Shown: positions 6,636 to 12,493 of the stretch, in pieces
Position numbering within the stretch: position 1 is the stretch's first letter
Layout: each line of letters opens with the position of its first letter
Origin: Phil1 sp964546125
GTDB taxonomy: Bacteria; Bacillota; Clostridia; Christensenellales; CAG-138
Direction of reading: 5' to 3'
DNA: 12,493 nt
Assembly (NCBI GenBank): GCA_964546125.1
Contig: CAZJIS010000049.1
Location: 1 to 12,493 of the forward strand
Position numbers and translations under genes: made by a program
The notes under the pieces: model-generated
The model's input: the letters and a program-made list of their open reading frames with translations, nothing else
The model's database searches: none
Told to the model about the DNA's origin: nothing

Positions 6636-7403
6636 ATGCTTTTTTCGGTCCTTGGCATCGCGTTTGCGCTCGGCCTTTCGGTTACGCTCGTTTACGCGTT
6701 CATTTTCATGGCGAAGGCGAAAACGCCTGTTCTCAAGCCGCTCTTCGCGGGCGGCCTGTGCATGTTCCTTGGCACGGTGCTCGCGTCCGTGCTGCTGCTG
6801 CTTTTGCACGCGGCGCTTGAGGCGGGCGGCAAGGGCTTTCTCGAGGCGGACGTCGCCGGCTTTTATCTCACGCTCATCACAGGCGCGCTGGTCACGGCGG
6901 GCATGTTCTTTGCCCTTAAACGGCCGCTTGCGGCGCGCAGGAGCGCCTATGAATCGCTTGCCTTCGGCCTTGGCGTCGCGCTGCCGTTGTTTGTTTACCG
7001 CGCGGCGGGCGCGGTGGTGATGAGCGGGGCCTATCTTGTCGCGGGGGCGGGCGCGGCGGATTCTTTGCTGCTGCTGCTCGAAAACGTTGCGGATCTTCTT
7101 CTTGCGCTTGGAGAGGCGGCGTGCGCCGTGTTTCTCGCGCATCTGCTGAATCAAAAGAAGCCGGCATTGGGCTTTTTTGCGGCGCTTCTTTTTGAACTCA
7201 TGCTGCGCACGGCGCTCAGCCTTGAGGCGGCCTTTAGCATCCCCGGCTGGTATGGCAGGACGTTCGGGTTTGCCTTGCTCGCGCTTGCGTGTTGGTATGA
7301 CTTCCGCGTGTGGAAGCGCTTCCCGCCCCGGCAAGAGCCGCCCCGCAAGCGCGGCGTCAACCAAAACATCCCCTGGCCGGAGCCGGGGGATGACGGGAAA
7401 TAA
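6636..7403 (+). CDS. YhfC-like multi-pass membrane protein lacking protease motifs
   Basis: A 255-residue, strongly hydrophobic protein with about seven membrane segments and a short basic, proline-rich cytosolic tail (PPRQEPPRKRGVNQNIPWPE). The layout recalls the YhfC family of intramembrane glutamic proteases: an LKPLFAGGLCMF segment after helix 1, a helix ending in charged residues, then a YESLAFGLG segment, a LENVADLLLALGEAACAVFL helix and a final FELMLRTALSLEAAF helix. Where YhfC proteins, as I recall them, have an EExxR helix and GHGGxE, this protein has GALVTAGMFFALKR and GLGVALPLF, so the catalytic Glu and His appear to be missing. The family link is my reading of the pattern; a plain unknown membrane protein is the alternative. 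GAGGT at 6625-6629 is the ribosome site. It probably relies on read-through from the ribosomal operon. Confidence 0.6.
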   Translation: MLFSVLGIAFALGLSVTLVYAFIFMAKAKTPVLKPLFAGGLCMFLGTVLASVLLLLLHAALEAGGKGFLEADVAGFYLTLITGALVTAGMFFALKRPLAARRSAYESLAFGLGVALPLFVYRAAGAVVMSGAYLVAGAGAADSLLLLLENVADLLLALGEAACAVFLAHLLNQKKPALGFFAALLFELMLRTALSLEAAFSIPGWYGRTFGFALLALACWYDFRVWKRFPPRQEPPRKRGVNQNIPWPEPGDDGK

Positions 7404-7477
7404 AGGCCGATTTTTCTTATGGCGCGCCGTTCAGGCCCGCGGCTTGCGGAGCTTTTGCGGCGCTTTGTTATCGTTTT

Positions 7478-7849
7478 TTAGCTTTTTGTACCCACGACGC
7501 AGCGCTTGATGGCCTCGAAGCTCTCGGGGCTGATGACATGCTCCATGCGGCAGGCGTCGTTGACGGCGGTTTCGCGCGGCACGCCAAGGTCGCGGAGCCA
7601 GTCCGAAAGGAATGTGTGCCGCTCGTACATGGTGTGCGCGATGTCGCGCCCCGCGTCCGTGAGCGTGATAAAGCCCGCTTCATCCACCTCGATAAAGCCG
7701 TTCTCGCGCAGCTTTTTCATCGCAACGCTCACGCTCGACTTTTTGAAATCGAGCTTGCAGGCCACATCAATCGAACGGACGCGCGGGTCCTTTTGGCTTA
7801 GAATGAAGATCGTTTCGAGATACATTTCGGCGGATTCCTGCAATTTCAT
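7478..7849 (-). CDS. Short DtxR/MntR-family metal-dependent repressor
   Basis: A 123-residue winged-helix repressor expected to bind DNA when loaded with Fe(II) or Mn(II) and so control metal uptake. It has the N-terminal DNA-binding domain (ESAEMYLETIFILS, then DVACKLDFKKSSVSVAMKKL as recognition helix, and a wing about 51-63) and the dimerisation domain (about 70-123), but no C-terminal SH3-like domain, so it has MntR length. The primary metal site reads M9, C100, E103, H104 (motif NDACRMEHVIS), as in DtxR M10/C102/E105/H106, rather than the Asp and Glu of B. subtilis MntR; H78 is also kept. This favours an iron-type sensor. The ATG at 7849 fits the family start and has AGGAGGT 8 nt upstream; longer in-frame extension would run through the likely promoter. 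It is divergent from the transporter at 8067. Confidence 0.9.
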   Translation of the reverse strand: MKLQESAEMYLETIFILSQKDPRVRSIDVACKLDFKKSSVSVAMKKLRENGFIEVDEAGFITLTDAGRDIAHTMYERHTFLSDWLRDLGVPRETAVNDACRMEHVISPESFEAIKRCVVGTKS

Positions 7850-7877
7850 AACACATGACCTCCTCGCCGTTTTTATT

Positions 7878-7906
7878 AGCATAGCACAGCCCGCGGCGAT
7901 ACGCAA
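7878..7906 (-). promoter_or_regulatory. Candidate promoter of the DtxR-family gene
   Basis: On the minus strand, TTGCGT (7901-7906) is followed after 17 nt by TATGCT (7878-7883), about 28 nt before the start codon. The hexamers are only moderate matches to sigma-A consensus; spacing is ideal. One arm of an inverted repeat (7887-7894) falls in the spacer. Confidence 0.4.
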
Positions 7907-7955
7907 ATGCCGAGAGCCCGGCGTGGAACGACCATTTGGCGGGTGCGGCGGGCTG
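7887..7955. repeat. Nested inverted repeat in divergent intergenic region
   Basis: CAGCCCGC (7887-7894) is the exact reverse complement of GCGGGCTG (7948-7955). Inside it CAAATG (7904-7909) matches CATTTG (7933-7938), with exactly 9 nt between outer and inner arms on both sides. It overlaps the candidate repressor promoter and lies 31 bp from the transporter -35 box. It could be a looped operator, a cruciform or a leader hairpin. Confidence 0.5.
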
Positions 7956-7985
7956 CGCGGATGATAGCGGCTTCGTGGGTTTATC

Positions 7986-8014
7986 TTGCCATCTCCCACA
8001 AACTTTTGTATGAT
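7986..8014 (+). promoter_or_regulatory. Sigma-A type promoter of the MFS transporter
   Basis: TTGCCA (7986-7991), a 17-nt spacer and TATGAT (8009-8014) lie 52 nt before the ATG of the transporter. The -35 box sits inside a short inverted repeat, GTGGG (7975-7979) with CCCAC (7995-7999), which could be an operator. Confidence 0.6.
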
Positions 8015-8066
8015 AGGTAGAAAGACCCGCGAATGAATTTACGGCTTTTGCTGATGGGAGGGCATT

Positions 8067-9371
8067 ATGCACAACCAAGTGGACCAAACCGACAAAAGGG
8101 CGAGGCGCGCCTGGTATTTATATGACTTTGGCAACTCCGCTTACGCTTCGGTGGTGCTGTTGGCGGTGTACTCGGCTTATTTTAAGAACGTTGTCGTCGG
8201 CGGCGCCGAAGGAACGCGCCTGTGGGGCATTTCGGTGGGCATCGCGGCGGTGATCGTTGCGGTCATGTCGCCGGTTTTCGGCACGATTGCGGACTTCACA
8301 AAGTCGAAAAAGAAGTTTTTATTTCTGTTCACCATGATTTCCGTGCTCTTTACGGCGCTTTTGTTCTTCGTGGGCGAGGGCGACGTGGTGCTCGGCATGG
8401 TGTTCTTCATCTTCGCGGAGATCGGCTACCGCGCGGCGCAGGTGTTTTACGATGCGCTTTTGACCGATGTTTCCACCCCCGAGTCGATCGGCTTTGTGTC
8501 CGGCAAGGGCTGGGCCACCGGCATGGTCGGCGGCATTGTGGCGCTGCTCGTGGTGCTCGTGCCGATCCAGCTCGTCGGCAATTCGGTCATCCCCTATACG
8601 TTTTTGATCACCGCCGCAATCTATCTTGCATTCTCCATCCCCTCTTTTATCCACGTGGTGGAAAAGCACGACGCGGAGAAGGTCCCCGCGGGCAAGAACA
8701 TCATCGTCTATGCCTTTGAGAAGCTCGCCGAGACGTTCCGCTCGATCAAGCGCTTTAAGGAATTTGTCAAATACACTCTCGCCTTCCTCATTTATAACGA
8801 CGGCATCATGATGCTCATGGACTTTGCGGCCATCATCGGGGCGACGCTGTTCGGTATGAAGCAGACGGAGCTGATCATCTTCGTTATCCTCATCCAGTTC
8901 TCGGGCACGTTCGGCGCGCTGATCTTCGGCCGCATTTCGGATAAAACCAGCAGCAAGGACGCCATTTTGATTCCTCTTGTCATTTTGATCGGCGCGGTCG
9001 TCTGGCTGCTGTTCGTCAAGAATATCATTTGGTTCTACGTCATCGGTTTCATCGCGGGCTTTGCGCTTACCGCCGTGCAGGCCGTGAGCCGCACGATGGT
9101 GAGCCAGCTCGTCCCCGCGGCGCAGTCCGCCGAGTTTTATGGCTTCCTCTCCGTTGCAGGCCGCACCTCTACCTTCGTCGGCCCGCTCGTATTCGGCACG
9201 ATCTCCTACCGCATGCACAACTGGTACTCGAACCACGGCGTGGGCGCCGAGCTTGCCGAGCAGTATGGCCTCCTTTGGGCCATCGGCTCCATCATCGCGT
9301 TCCTCGTGATCGGGATGCTCTTCATGCTGCTGGTCAAGCGCGTTTCCGCCAAGGACCCGGTGAAGTTCTAA
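8067..9371 (+). CDS. MFS transporter, Atg22/UMF1-like family
   Basis: A 434-residue integral membrane protein with about twelve hydrophobic segments, expected to be a secondary transporter. The N-terminal WYLYDFGNSAYAS (16-28) is the characteristic opening of the UMF1/Atg22-like branch of the major facilitator superfamily. Other supporting motifs are the loop GTIADFTKSKKK (72-83, replacing the classic MFS motif A), FYDALLTDVSTPESIGFVSG (127-146) and GKGWATGMVGG (147-157), and in the second half FGRISDKTSSKDA. Yeast Atg22 exports amino acids from the vacuole; substrates of the bacterial members are mostly unknown, so none is assigned. GGGAGGG precedes the ATG by 4 nt. It has its own promoter, faces away from the metal-dependent repressor and ends before two hairpins. 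Confidence 0.9.
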   Translation: MHNQVDQTDKRARRAWYLYDFGNSAYASVVLLAVYSAYFKNVVVGGAEGTRLWGISVGIAAVIVAVMSPVFGTIADFTKSKKKFLFLFTMISVLFTALLFFVGEGDVVLGMVFFIFAEIGYRAAQVFYDALLTDVSTPESIGFVSGKGWATGMVGGIVALLVVLVPIQLVGNSVIPYTFLITAAIYLAFSIPSFIHVVEKHDAEKVPAGKNIIVYAFEKLAETFRSIKRFKEFVKYTLAFLIYNDGIMMLMDFAAIIGATLFGMKQTELIIFVILIQFSGTFGALIFGRISDKTSSKDAILIPLVILIGAVVWLLFVKNIIWFYVIGFIAGFALTAVQAVSRTMVSQLVPAAQSAEFYGFLSVAGRTSTFVGPLVFGTISYRMHNWYSNHGVGAELAEQYGLLWAIGSIIAFLVIGMLFMLLVKRVSAKDPVKF

Positions 9372-9390
9372 GCTTCGATTTAACCGTAAA

Positions 9391-9416
9391 AGGGCCGCTT
9401 CTTTTGGGGCGGCCCT
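9391..9416 (+). terminator. First hairpin after the MFS gene
   Basis: AGGGCCGC (9391-9398) pairs perfectly with GCGGCCCT (9409-9416) around a 10-nt loop. It has no T-run on the plus strand and probably works with the next hairpin, or protects the mRNA end. Confidence 0.5.
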
Positions 9417-9424
9417 CGGGATAC

Positions 9425-9452
9425 AAAAAAAGCCCCGGACAGGGGCTTTTTT
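9425..9452. terminator. Bidirectional rho-independent terminator
   Basis: AAAAAAGCCCC (9426-9436) pairs with GGGGCTTTTTT (9442-9452) around the loop GGACA. Because it has an A-run on one side and a T-run on the other, it can end both the plus-strand transporter mRNA and the minus-strand lipoprotein mRNA (stop at 9493). Confidence 0.93.
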
Positions 9453-9492
9453 GGTATAGTAAAACAAGGTGATGGAATTGCCGGGCTGCGGT

Positions 9493-10107
9493 TCAGGCGT
9501 TGTTTTTGGGTACGGGCATCGTGTCGTAAAGAATTTCGAGGGCGACCGCCGTCACCTGCACAGGATAGCTTTCGCGAATGACCGGCAAAATGGTGATCAG
9601 CCACTGCTGCCCGATCTTGAAATCGTGGAGGGGCGCCTCCATCGCTGCATCGAAACTGACTGAGGCGCGCGTGAAGCCCACATCGTCCACCGTGTTGACG
9701 ATGATGAAATTCTCGCCGACCTCCTCGATGGTGCCGGTGAATACGATATTTTCAGCCTCCGGTTCCTCTTCTTCTTTGGCCGCTGTTTCGAGGGCGACCG
9801 CCGTCACCTGCACGGGGTCGCTTTCGCGAATTTCGGGCAAAATGGTGATCCGCCATACCTGCCCGATCTTGAAATCGCGAGGGACGGCCTCCAACGCCTC
9901 GCCGAAGCTGACCGAGGCGCGCGTAAAGCCCACGTCGTCCGTCGTGCTCACGAGGATGAAATCCTCGCCGACCTCCTCAACGGTGCCGGTGAACACGATG
10001 TTCCCGGCCTTGGGTTCCCCTTCCTTATCCGGCTCTTTGCCCTTGCAGCCCGTCAAAGGCAGGCACAGCGCCGCCGCGCATAAAACGAACATCGCAATTC
10101 TTTTCAT
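9493..10107 (-). CDS. Lipoprotein with two tandem DUF3221-like repeats
   Basis: A 204-residue secreted lipoprotein: MKRIAMFVLCAAALCLPLTGC is a type II signal peptide with lipobox LTGC and lipidation at C21, followed by a charged linker. The mature part is two tandem copies of one domain, residues 36-108 and 120-192, identical at 57 of 73 positions by my hand alignment. Each runs from NIVFTGT through DDVGFTRASVSF and DFKIGQ to a closing RES(D/Y)PVQVTAVALE. The small beta-rich pattern with an ESYP-type ending resembles the OB-like DUF3221/YobA proteins; this match is from memory and moderate. Function is unknown. GGGAGGT precedes the ATG. The upstream metallopeptidase gene ends 27 nt before it in a strong terminator, so a promoter inside that gene or read-through is needed. 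Confidence 0.8.
   Translation of the reverse strand: MKRIAMFVLCAAALCLPLTGCKGKEPDKEGEPKAGNIVFTGTVEEVGEDFILVSTTDDVGFTRASVSFGEALEAVPRDFKIGQVWRITILPEIRESDPVQVTAVALETAAKEEEEPEAENIVFTGTIEEVGENFIIVNTVDDVGFTRASVSFDAAMEAPLHDFKIGQQWLITILPVIRESYPVQVTAVALEILYDTMPVPKNNA
9532..9750 (-). repeat. Second copy of the lipoprotein domain repeat
   Basis: Encodes residues 120-192 of the lipoprotein. With the copy at 9784-10002 it has a constant 252-bp period (84 codons, including a linker), and a 28-bp stretch is identical between the two (9534-9561 and 9786-9813). This points to a fairly recent in-frame duplication. Confidence 0.9.
9784..10002 (-). repeat. First copy of the lipoprotein domain repeat
   Basis: Encodes residues 36-108 of the lipoprotein, the N-terminal of the two 73-residue domains. 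The region around DDVGFTRASVSF is identical at protein level to the other copy; most changes fall in the stretch after it. Confidence 0.9.
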
Positions 10108-10134
10108 TTGGAATTACCTCCCTGTGCCCTGTGT

Positions 10135-10179
10135 TTATAAAACGGCCGCGCCGGACCCGGGGTTCCCGGCGCGGCCGTT
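10135..10179 (-). terminator. Terminator embedded in the metallopeptidase 3' end
   Basis: AACGGCCGCGCCGG (10141-10154) is the exact reverse complement of CCGGCGCGGCCGTT (10166-10179): a perfect 14-bp stem with an 11-nt loop. Read on the minus strand it is followed by TTTTATAAAC. The gene's stop codon (10135-10137) overlaps that T-run. Confidence 0.8.
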
Positions 10180-10887
10180 GAGCAGGGCTTTTCGCTCTTT
10201 CCAATCCGGAAGAACGGCGGCGAGAAGCTCATAAAAGCGTCTTGAGTGATCGGCGCGCACGAAATGGCAAAGCTCATGCGCCGCAACGTATTCAATGCAG
10301 GCCATGGAGTGCTCAACAAGCCGCGCGTTGAGGGTGACGATCCCCTTTTGCACGAGGCAGGAGCCCCAGCGCGTTTTCATATTGCGGATGCGAAGCTTGG
10401 GCATAACAACGCCGCGGGCTTCGAGTTTCGCGCACATGCGCGCGAGCGCTTCGGGAAAAACGCGCGCGGCGAGGCGTGCGTAATAGTCCTCTGCGAGCGC
10501 TCGCTTGCGCGCGAGGTCGTTTTCATCGCGCACCTGAACAACGAGCCGCCCGCCCTCGCAAAAAACGGTTTCCTCCCGCGCTTCGCGCACGAGGAGCAGA
10601 AGGTTCTCCCCAAGCACGGCGAAAACTTCGCCGCTCACATAGCGCCGCGCGTCCGGCGCATCCTTTTCGGCCGCGGCGATCCGCGCCCGCGCGCGGGCGA
10701 TGAAGCCCGCTTTTCCGGCAACGAACGCGTCGATTTGCGCGAGGGGCACGCGCGGGCTTGCCGAAACGCAAACGCTTTGATCCCGGCGCACGCGCAGGTT
10801 TATGTTTTTCACCTTTTTGCGCGTGAACTCGAATAGAATCATTGTTTCGCCGCACGCGGCCGTGCGGAGTGTCGGCAATGCTTGCAT
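10135..10887 (-). CDS. YgjP/DUF45-type zinc metallopeptidase
   Basis: A 250-residue protein with the SprT/YgjP-like gluzincin signature: AAHELCHFVRADHSRRFYEL gives zinc ligands H204 and H208, catalytic E205, and a third ligand H214. The family motif RWGSC (about 173-177) lies upstream, and the N-terminal domain (FEFTRKKVKNINLRVRRDQS) is the usual beta-rich region. These proteins are probably cytosolic proteases with unknown targets; no signal peptide is seen. I chose the ATG at 10887 because GGGAGAG lies 5 nt upstream behind a promoter; the family usually begins near MILFEF, and an ATG at 10842 (235 residues) is the alternative, with no ribosome site. The C-terminal residues GRAGNPGSGAAVL are encoded by a terminator hairpin and end in its T-run. 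Confidence 0.88.
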   Translation of the reverse strand: MQALPTLRTAACGETMILFEFTRKKVKNINLRVRRDQSVCVSASPRVPLAQIDAFVAGKAGFIARARARIAAAEKDAPDARRYVSGEVFAVLGENLLLLVREAREETVFCEGGRLVVQVRDENDLARKRALAEDYYARLAARVFPEALARMCAKLEARGVVMPKLRIRNMKTRWGSCLVQKGIVTLNARLVEHSMACIEYVAAHELCHFVRADHSRRFYELLAAVLPDWKERKALLNGRAGNPGSGAAVL

Positions 10888-10912
10888 GCGCGCTCTCCCT
10901 GCGGTTTTTTTC

Positions 10913-10942
10913 ATTATAATACGCATACGCGGCGTCGGGCAA
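10913..10942 (-). promoter_or_regulatory. Promoter of the metallopeptidase gene
   Basis: On the minus strand a perfect TATAAT (10913-10918) lies 18 nt downstream of TTGCCC (10937-10942), with the likely start of transcription about 17-20 nt before the chosen ATG. It lies just after the terminator of the hydrogenase operon. Confidence 0.6.
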
Positions 10943-10954
10943 GCAAAGGCATAT

Positions 10955-10987
10955 TTAGAAAGGGCGCCGGCCATATGGCCGACGCCC
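10955..10987 (-). terminator. Terminator of the hydrogenase operon
   Basis: On the minus strand GGGCGTCGGCC and GGCCGGCGCCC form an 11-bp stem with one GU pair around an ATAT loop (10962-10987), followed by TTTCTAAAT. The T-run is interrupted, so efficiency may be moderate. An overlapping alternative stem uses AAAGGG/CCCTTT flanks. Confidence 0.7.
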
Positions 10988-11019
10988 CGGCGTCCCTTTA
11001 ATCGGATAGGGAACCGCGC

Positions 11020-11274
11020 CTAATTCGCGCGCGCGAGCGGCAGCACGGTGTTGCGGAAGAAGTTTGCCGCCTCGCCCGGCATCACGCGGTAATGTTCTTG
11101 GCCGAGCACCACGCCGATGCCGGCGTAGGCGCATTGCTTGAGGCAAAAGGTGCTCTTGAGTTCAATTTTGTCGTGGAGATCGCACTCCTCGATCAGGGCA
11201 AGGAAAGTTTGCAGCACATTGTAGGCGCCCTTGAGGTGGCAGGAGGTGCCGATGCAAACGCTCAATTCAATCAT
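11020..11274 (-). CDS. Thioredoxin-like [2Fe-2S] protein (NuoE/HndA C-domain type)
   Basis: An 84-residue protein with four cysteines in the thioredoxin-fold ferredoxin pattern: C7-x4-C12 (VCIGTSCHLKG) and C44-x3-C48 (FCLKQCAYAG). This is the [2Fe-2S] domain of NuoE/HndA/HydC subunits without their N-terminal helical part, so it is a minimal version. Its ATG overlaps the end of the hydrogenase gene by 8 nt, with AAGGAGGG 6 nt before it, which gives tight translational coupling. The likely role is electron transfer to or from the hydrogenase or a companion flavoprotein (inference). It is the last gene of that operon, followed by a terminator hairpin. Confidence 0.88.
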   Translation of the reverse strand: MIELSVCIGTSCHLKGAYNVLQTFLALIEECDLHDKIELKSTFCLKQCAYAGIGVVLGQEHYRVMPGEAANFFRNTVLPLARAN

Positions 11275-12493
11275 GTGCGCCCTCCTTTACATAGTCGACG
11301 TGCAGCAACTCGTGCACGCGTCCGCGCAGCAGCCCGTTGTAGAGGGACATCATCAGCGGGTTCTCTTCGGAACGCTTGATGCTCGAGAGCTTGTCGGCGC
11401 TGTAAAGCTGCTTGCCGCGCGCCTCGCGCTCGGCGCGCATCGCCGCGGGCTGACCCGCGCCGCTCACGCAGCCGCCGGGGCAGGCCATGACTTCGACGAA
11501 GTCATAGCGCTCGCCCGCCTTGATGCGCTCAATGAGCGCCGCCGCGTTGCCAAGGCCGCTGACGACGGCGATCTTGAGTTCGCGCCCAAGCGCCGGGATC
11601 GTCACTTCCTTCACGCCCTCCATGCCGCGCACGCCGGTGAAGGAGAGGGTTTGCAAAGAGGTCGCGGATTTGTCGTTCATCAGGCGGCGAAGCACGGCCT
11701 CGGTCACGCCGCCCGTCACGCCGAAAATCACGCCCGCGCCCGTCATGGTGCTCAGGGGCATGTCGACGCCCTCCGGCTCAAGCTCCGCAAACACGATGCC
11801 CGACTCGCGGATCATCTGGATCAGTTCCTGCGTGGTGATGACGTAGTCCACCATCGGTTCGCCATCCACCCGGAACTCCTCGCGCCCCACCTCGAACTTC
11901 TTTGCGGTGCAGGGCATGATCGCCACATGCACATGGCGGCGGGAGGAACTGGCGTTTTGGGCTTTTACGACGGAGGCGAACATCTCCATGGGCGAGCGGC
12001 AGGTCGAAACGTCGCCGAGCATCTCGGGGTAGGTCTTTTCGCAATACTGCACCCACGCGGGGCAGCAGGAAGTGAACAGCGGCATGTCGTTGCGGCCCTT
12101 TTCGATGCGGCGCACAAGCTCCGCGGCTTCTTCGAGCACGCACAGGTCCGCGCCGGTTGCCGTGTCGTAAATTTCATCGAAGCCGAGGCGGCGCAGCGCC
12201 GCGACGATGCGGCCCATGGCGCTCGCGTCCTCGCTGCCGCCAAGCTCGCGGGCGACGGCGACGCGCACGGCCGGGGCGATCTGCGTGGTGACCTTCACAT
12301 TCCGGTCGGAGAGCGCCTGCCAAACCTTGCCTTTGTCGTTTTTCACAACGATCGCGCCCGTGGGGCAAACGGCGGCGCATTGGCCGCAGCCCACGCAGGG
12401 GGATTCGGAAATGGGCTTGTCGAACGCGGTGCTGATGGTCATGCGCGAGCCGCGGTGGGCGAAGTCGATCGCGCCCACGCGCTGCACCTCGTT
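11267..12493 (-). CDS. [FeFe] hydrogenase catalytic subunit (5' end outside window)
   Basis: Catalyses 2 H+ + 2 e- = H2 with an H-cluster in the cytosol. The open frame runs to the window edge as NEVQRVGAIDFA, so the N-terminus (probably more Fe-S domains) is missing. In the visible 408 residues there is a 4Fe-4S motif CVGCGQCAAVCP (C33, C36, C39, C43), then the three H-cluster motifs: TSCCPAW (C143/C144), MPCTAKKFE (C195) and EVMACPGGCVSGAGQP (C338, C342). Proton-path residues known from Clostridium CpI are kept: the Glu pair in DLCVLEEAAEL, the first Cys of TSCC, and the Ser of DVSTCRSP. This is therefore a catalytic group A enzyme, not a sensory one. The tail ENPLMMSLYNGLL...VHELLH resembles NAD(P)-linked HndD/HydA forms. 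The downstream [2Fe-2S] gene fits a multi-subunit, possibly bifurcating complex, with NuoF/NuoE-like genes expected outside the window. Confidence 0.95.
   Translation of the reverse strand, partial: NEVQRVGAIDFAHRGSRMTISTAFDKPISESPCVGCGQCAAVCPTGAIVVKNDKGKVWQALSDRNVKVTTQIAPAVRVAVARELGGSEDASAMGRIVAALRRLGFDEIYDTATGADLCVLEEAAELVRRIEKGRNDMPLFTSCCPAWVQYCEKTYPEMLGDVSTCRSPMEMFASVVKAQNASSSRRHVHVAIMPCTAKKFEVGREEFRVDGEPMVDYVITTQELIQMIRESGIVFAELEPEGVDMPLSTMTGAGVIFGVTGGVTEAVLRRLMNDKSATSLQTLSFTGVRGMEGVKEVTIPALGRELKIAVVSGLGNAAALIERIKAGERYDFVEVMACPGGCVSGAGQPAAMRAEREARGKQLYSADKLSSIKRSEENPLMMSLYNGLLRGRVHELLHVDYVKEGAHD

Noticed and set aside
7404..7477. Terminator between the two converging genes
   Set aside because: Several GC-rich short repeats occur but none forms a clean stem followed by a T-run on either strand.
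8319..9467. A 382-codon minus-strand frame under the MFS transporter
   Set aside because: Its product is almost entirely charged and low in hydrophobic residues, a typical reverse-strand artefact of a membrane protein gene; it has no family motif.
1..12493. CRISPR arrays, insertion sequences, tRNA or rRNA genes, phage genes
   Set aside because: I saw no spaced direct repeats, transposase motifs, terminal repeats or RNA gene signatures anywhere in the window.

Overview
The window looks like a GC-rich chromosome segment from an anaerobic member of the Clostridia (Bacillota). This is inferred from the sequence alone. The support is the gene order secY-adk-map-KOW protein-infA-rpmJ, the zinc-binding forms of adenylate kinase and S4, an [FeFe] hydrogenase, and strong Shine-Dalgarno sites of the AGGAGG type. 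No species can be named.

Positions 1-6610 (+) are the end of the spc operon running into the alpha operon: end of rplO, then secY, adk, map, a small KOW protein, infA, rpmJ, rpsM, rpsK, rpsD, rpoA and rplQ, closed by a hairpin terminator. These genes make ribosomal proteins, initiation factor 1, the RNA polymerase alpha subunit, the Sec translocon channel, adenylate kinase and methionine aminopeptidase. Genes up to infA are fused by 1-19 nt overlaps or lie within 15 nt. The one large break is a 247-nt gap between rpmJ and rpsM, filled almost end to end with perfect or near-perfect hairpins. It lies where other bacteria place the S4-responsive leader of the alpha operon, and it is the best candidate here for an undescribed element, probably a structured leader RNA.

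Positions 6636-9452 hold a membrane protein that looks like a YhfC-family protease stripped of its catalytic residues (+), a short DtxR/MntR-family metal-dependent repressor (-), and a divergently transcribed Atg22/UMF1-like MFS transporter (+). The intergenic region between the last two carries candidate promoters for both and two inverted repeats. A hairpin pair, one of them a bidirectional terminator, separates the transporter from what follows.

Positions 9493-12493 are all on the minus strand. Read in transcription order they are a catalytic [FeFe] hydrogenase subunit (5' end outside the window), a minimal thioredoxin-like [2Fe-2S] protein overlapping its end, a terminator, a YgjP/DUF45-type zinc metallopeptidase with its own promoter, and a lipoprotein built of two 78%-identical repeats. 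The metallopeptidase's last codons are encoded by its own terminator hairpin.
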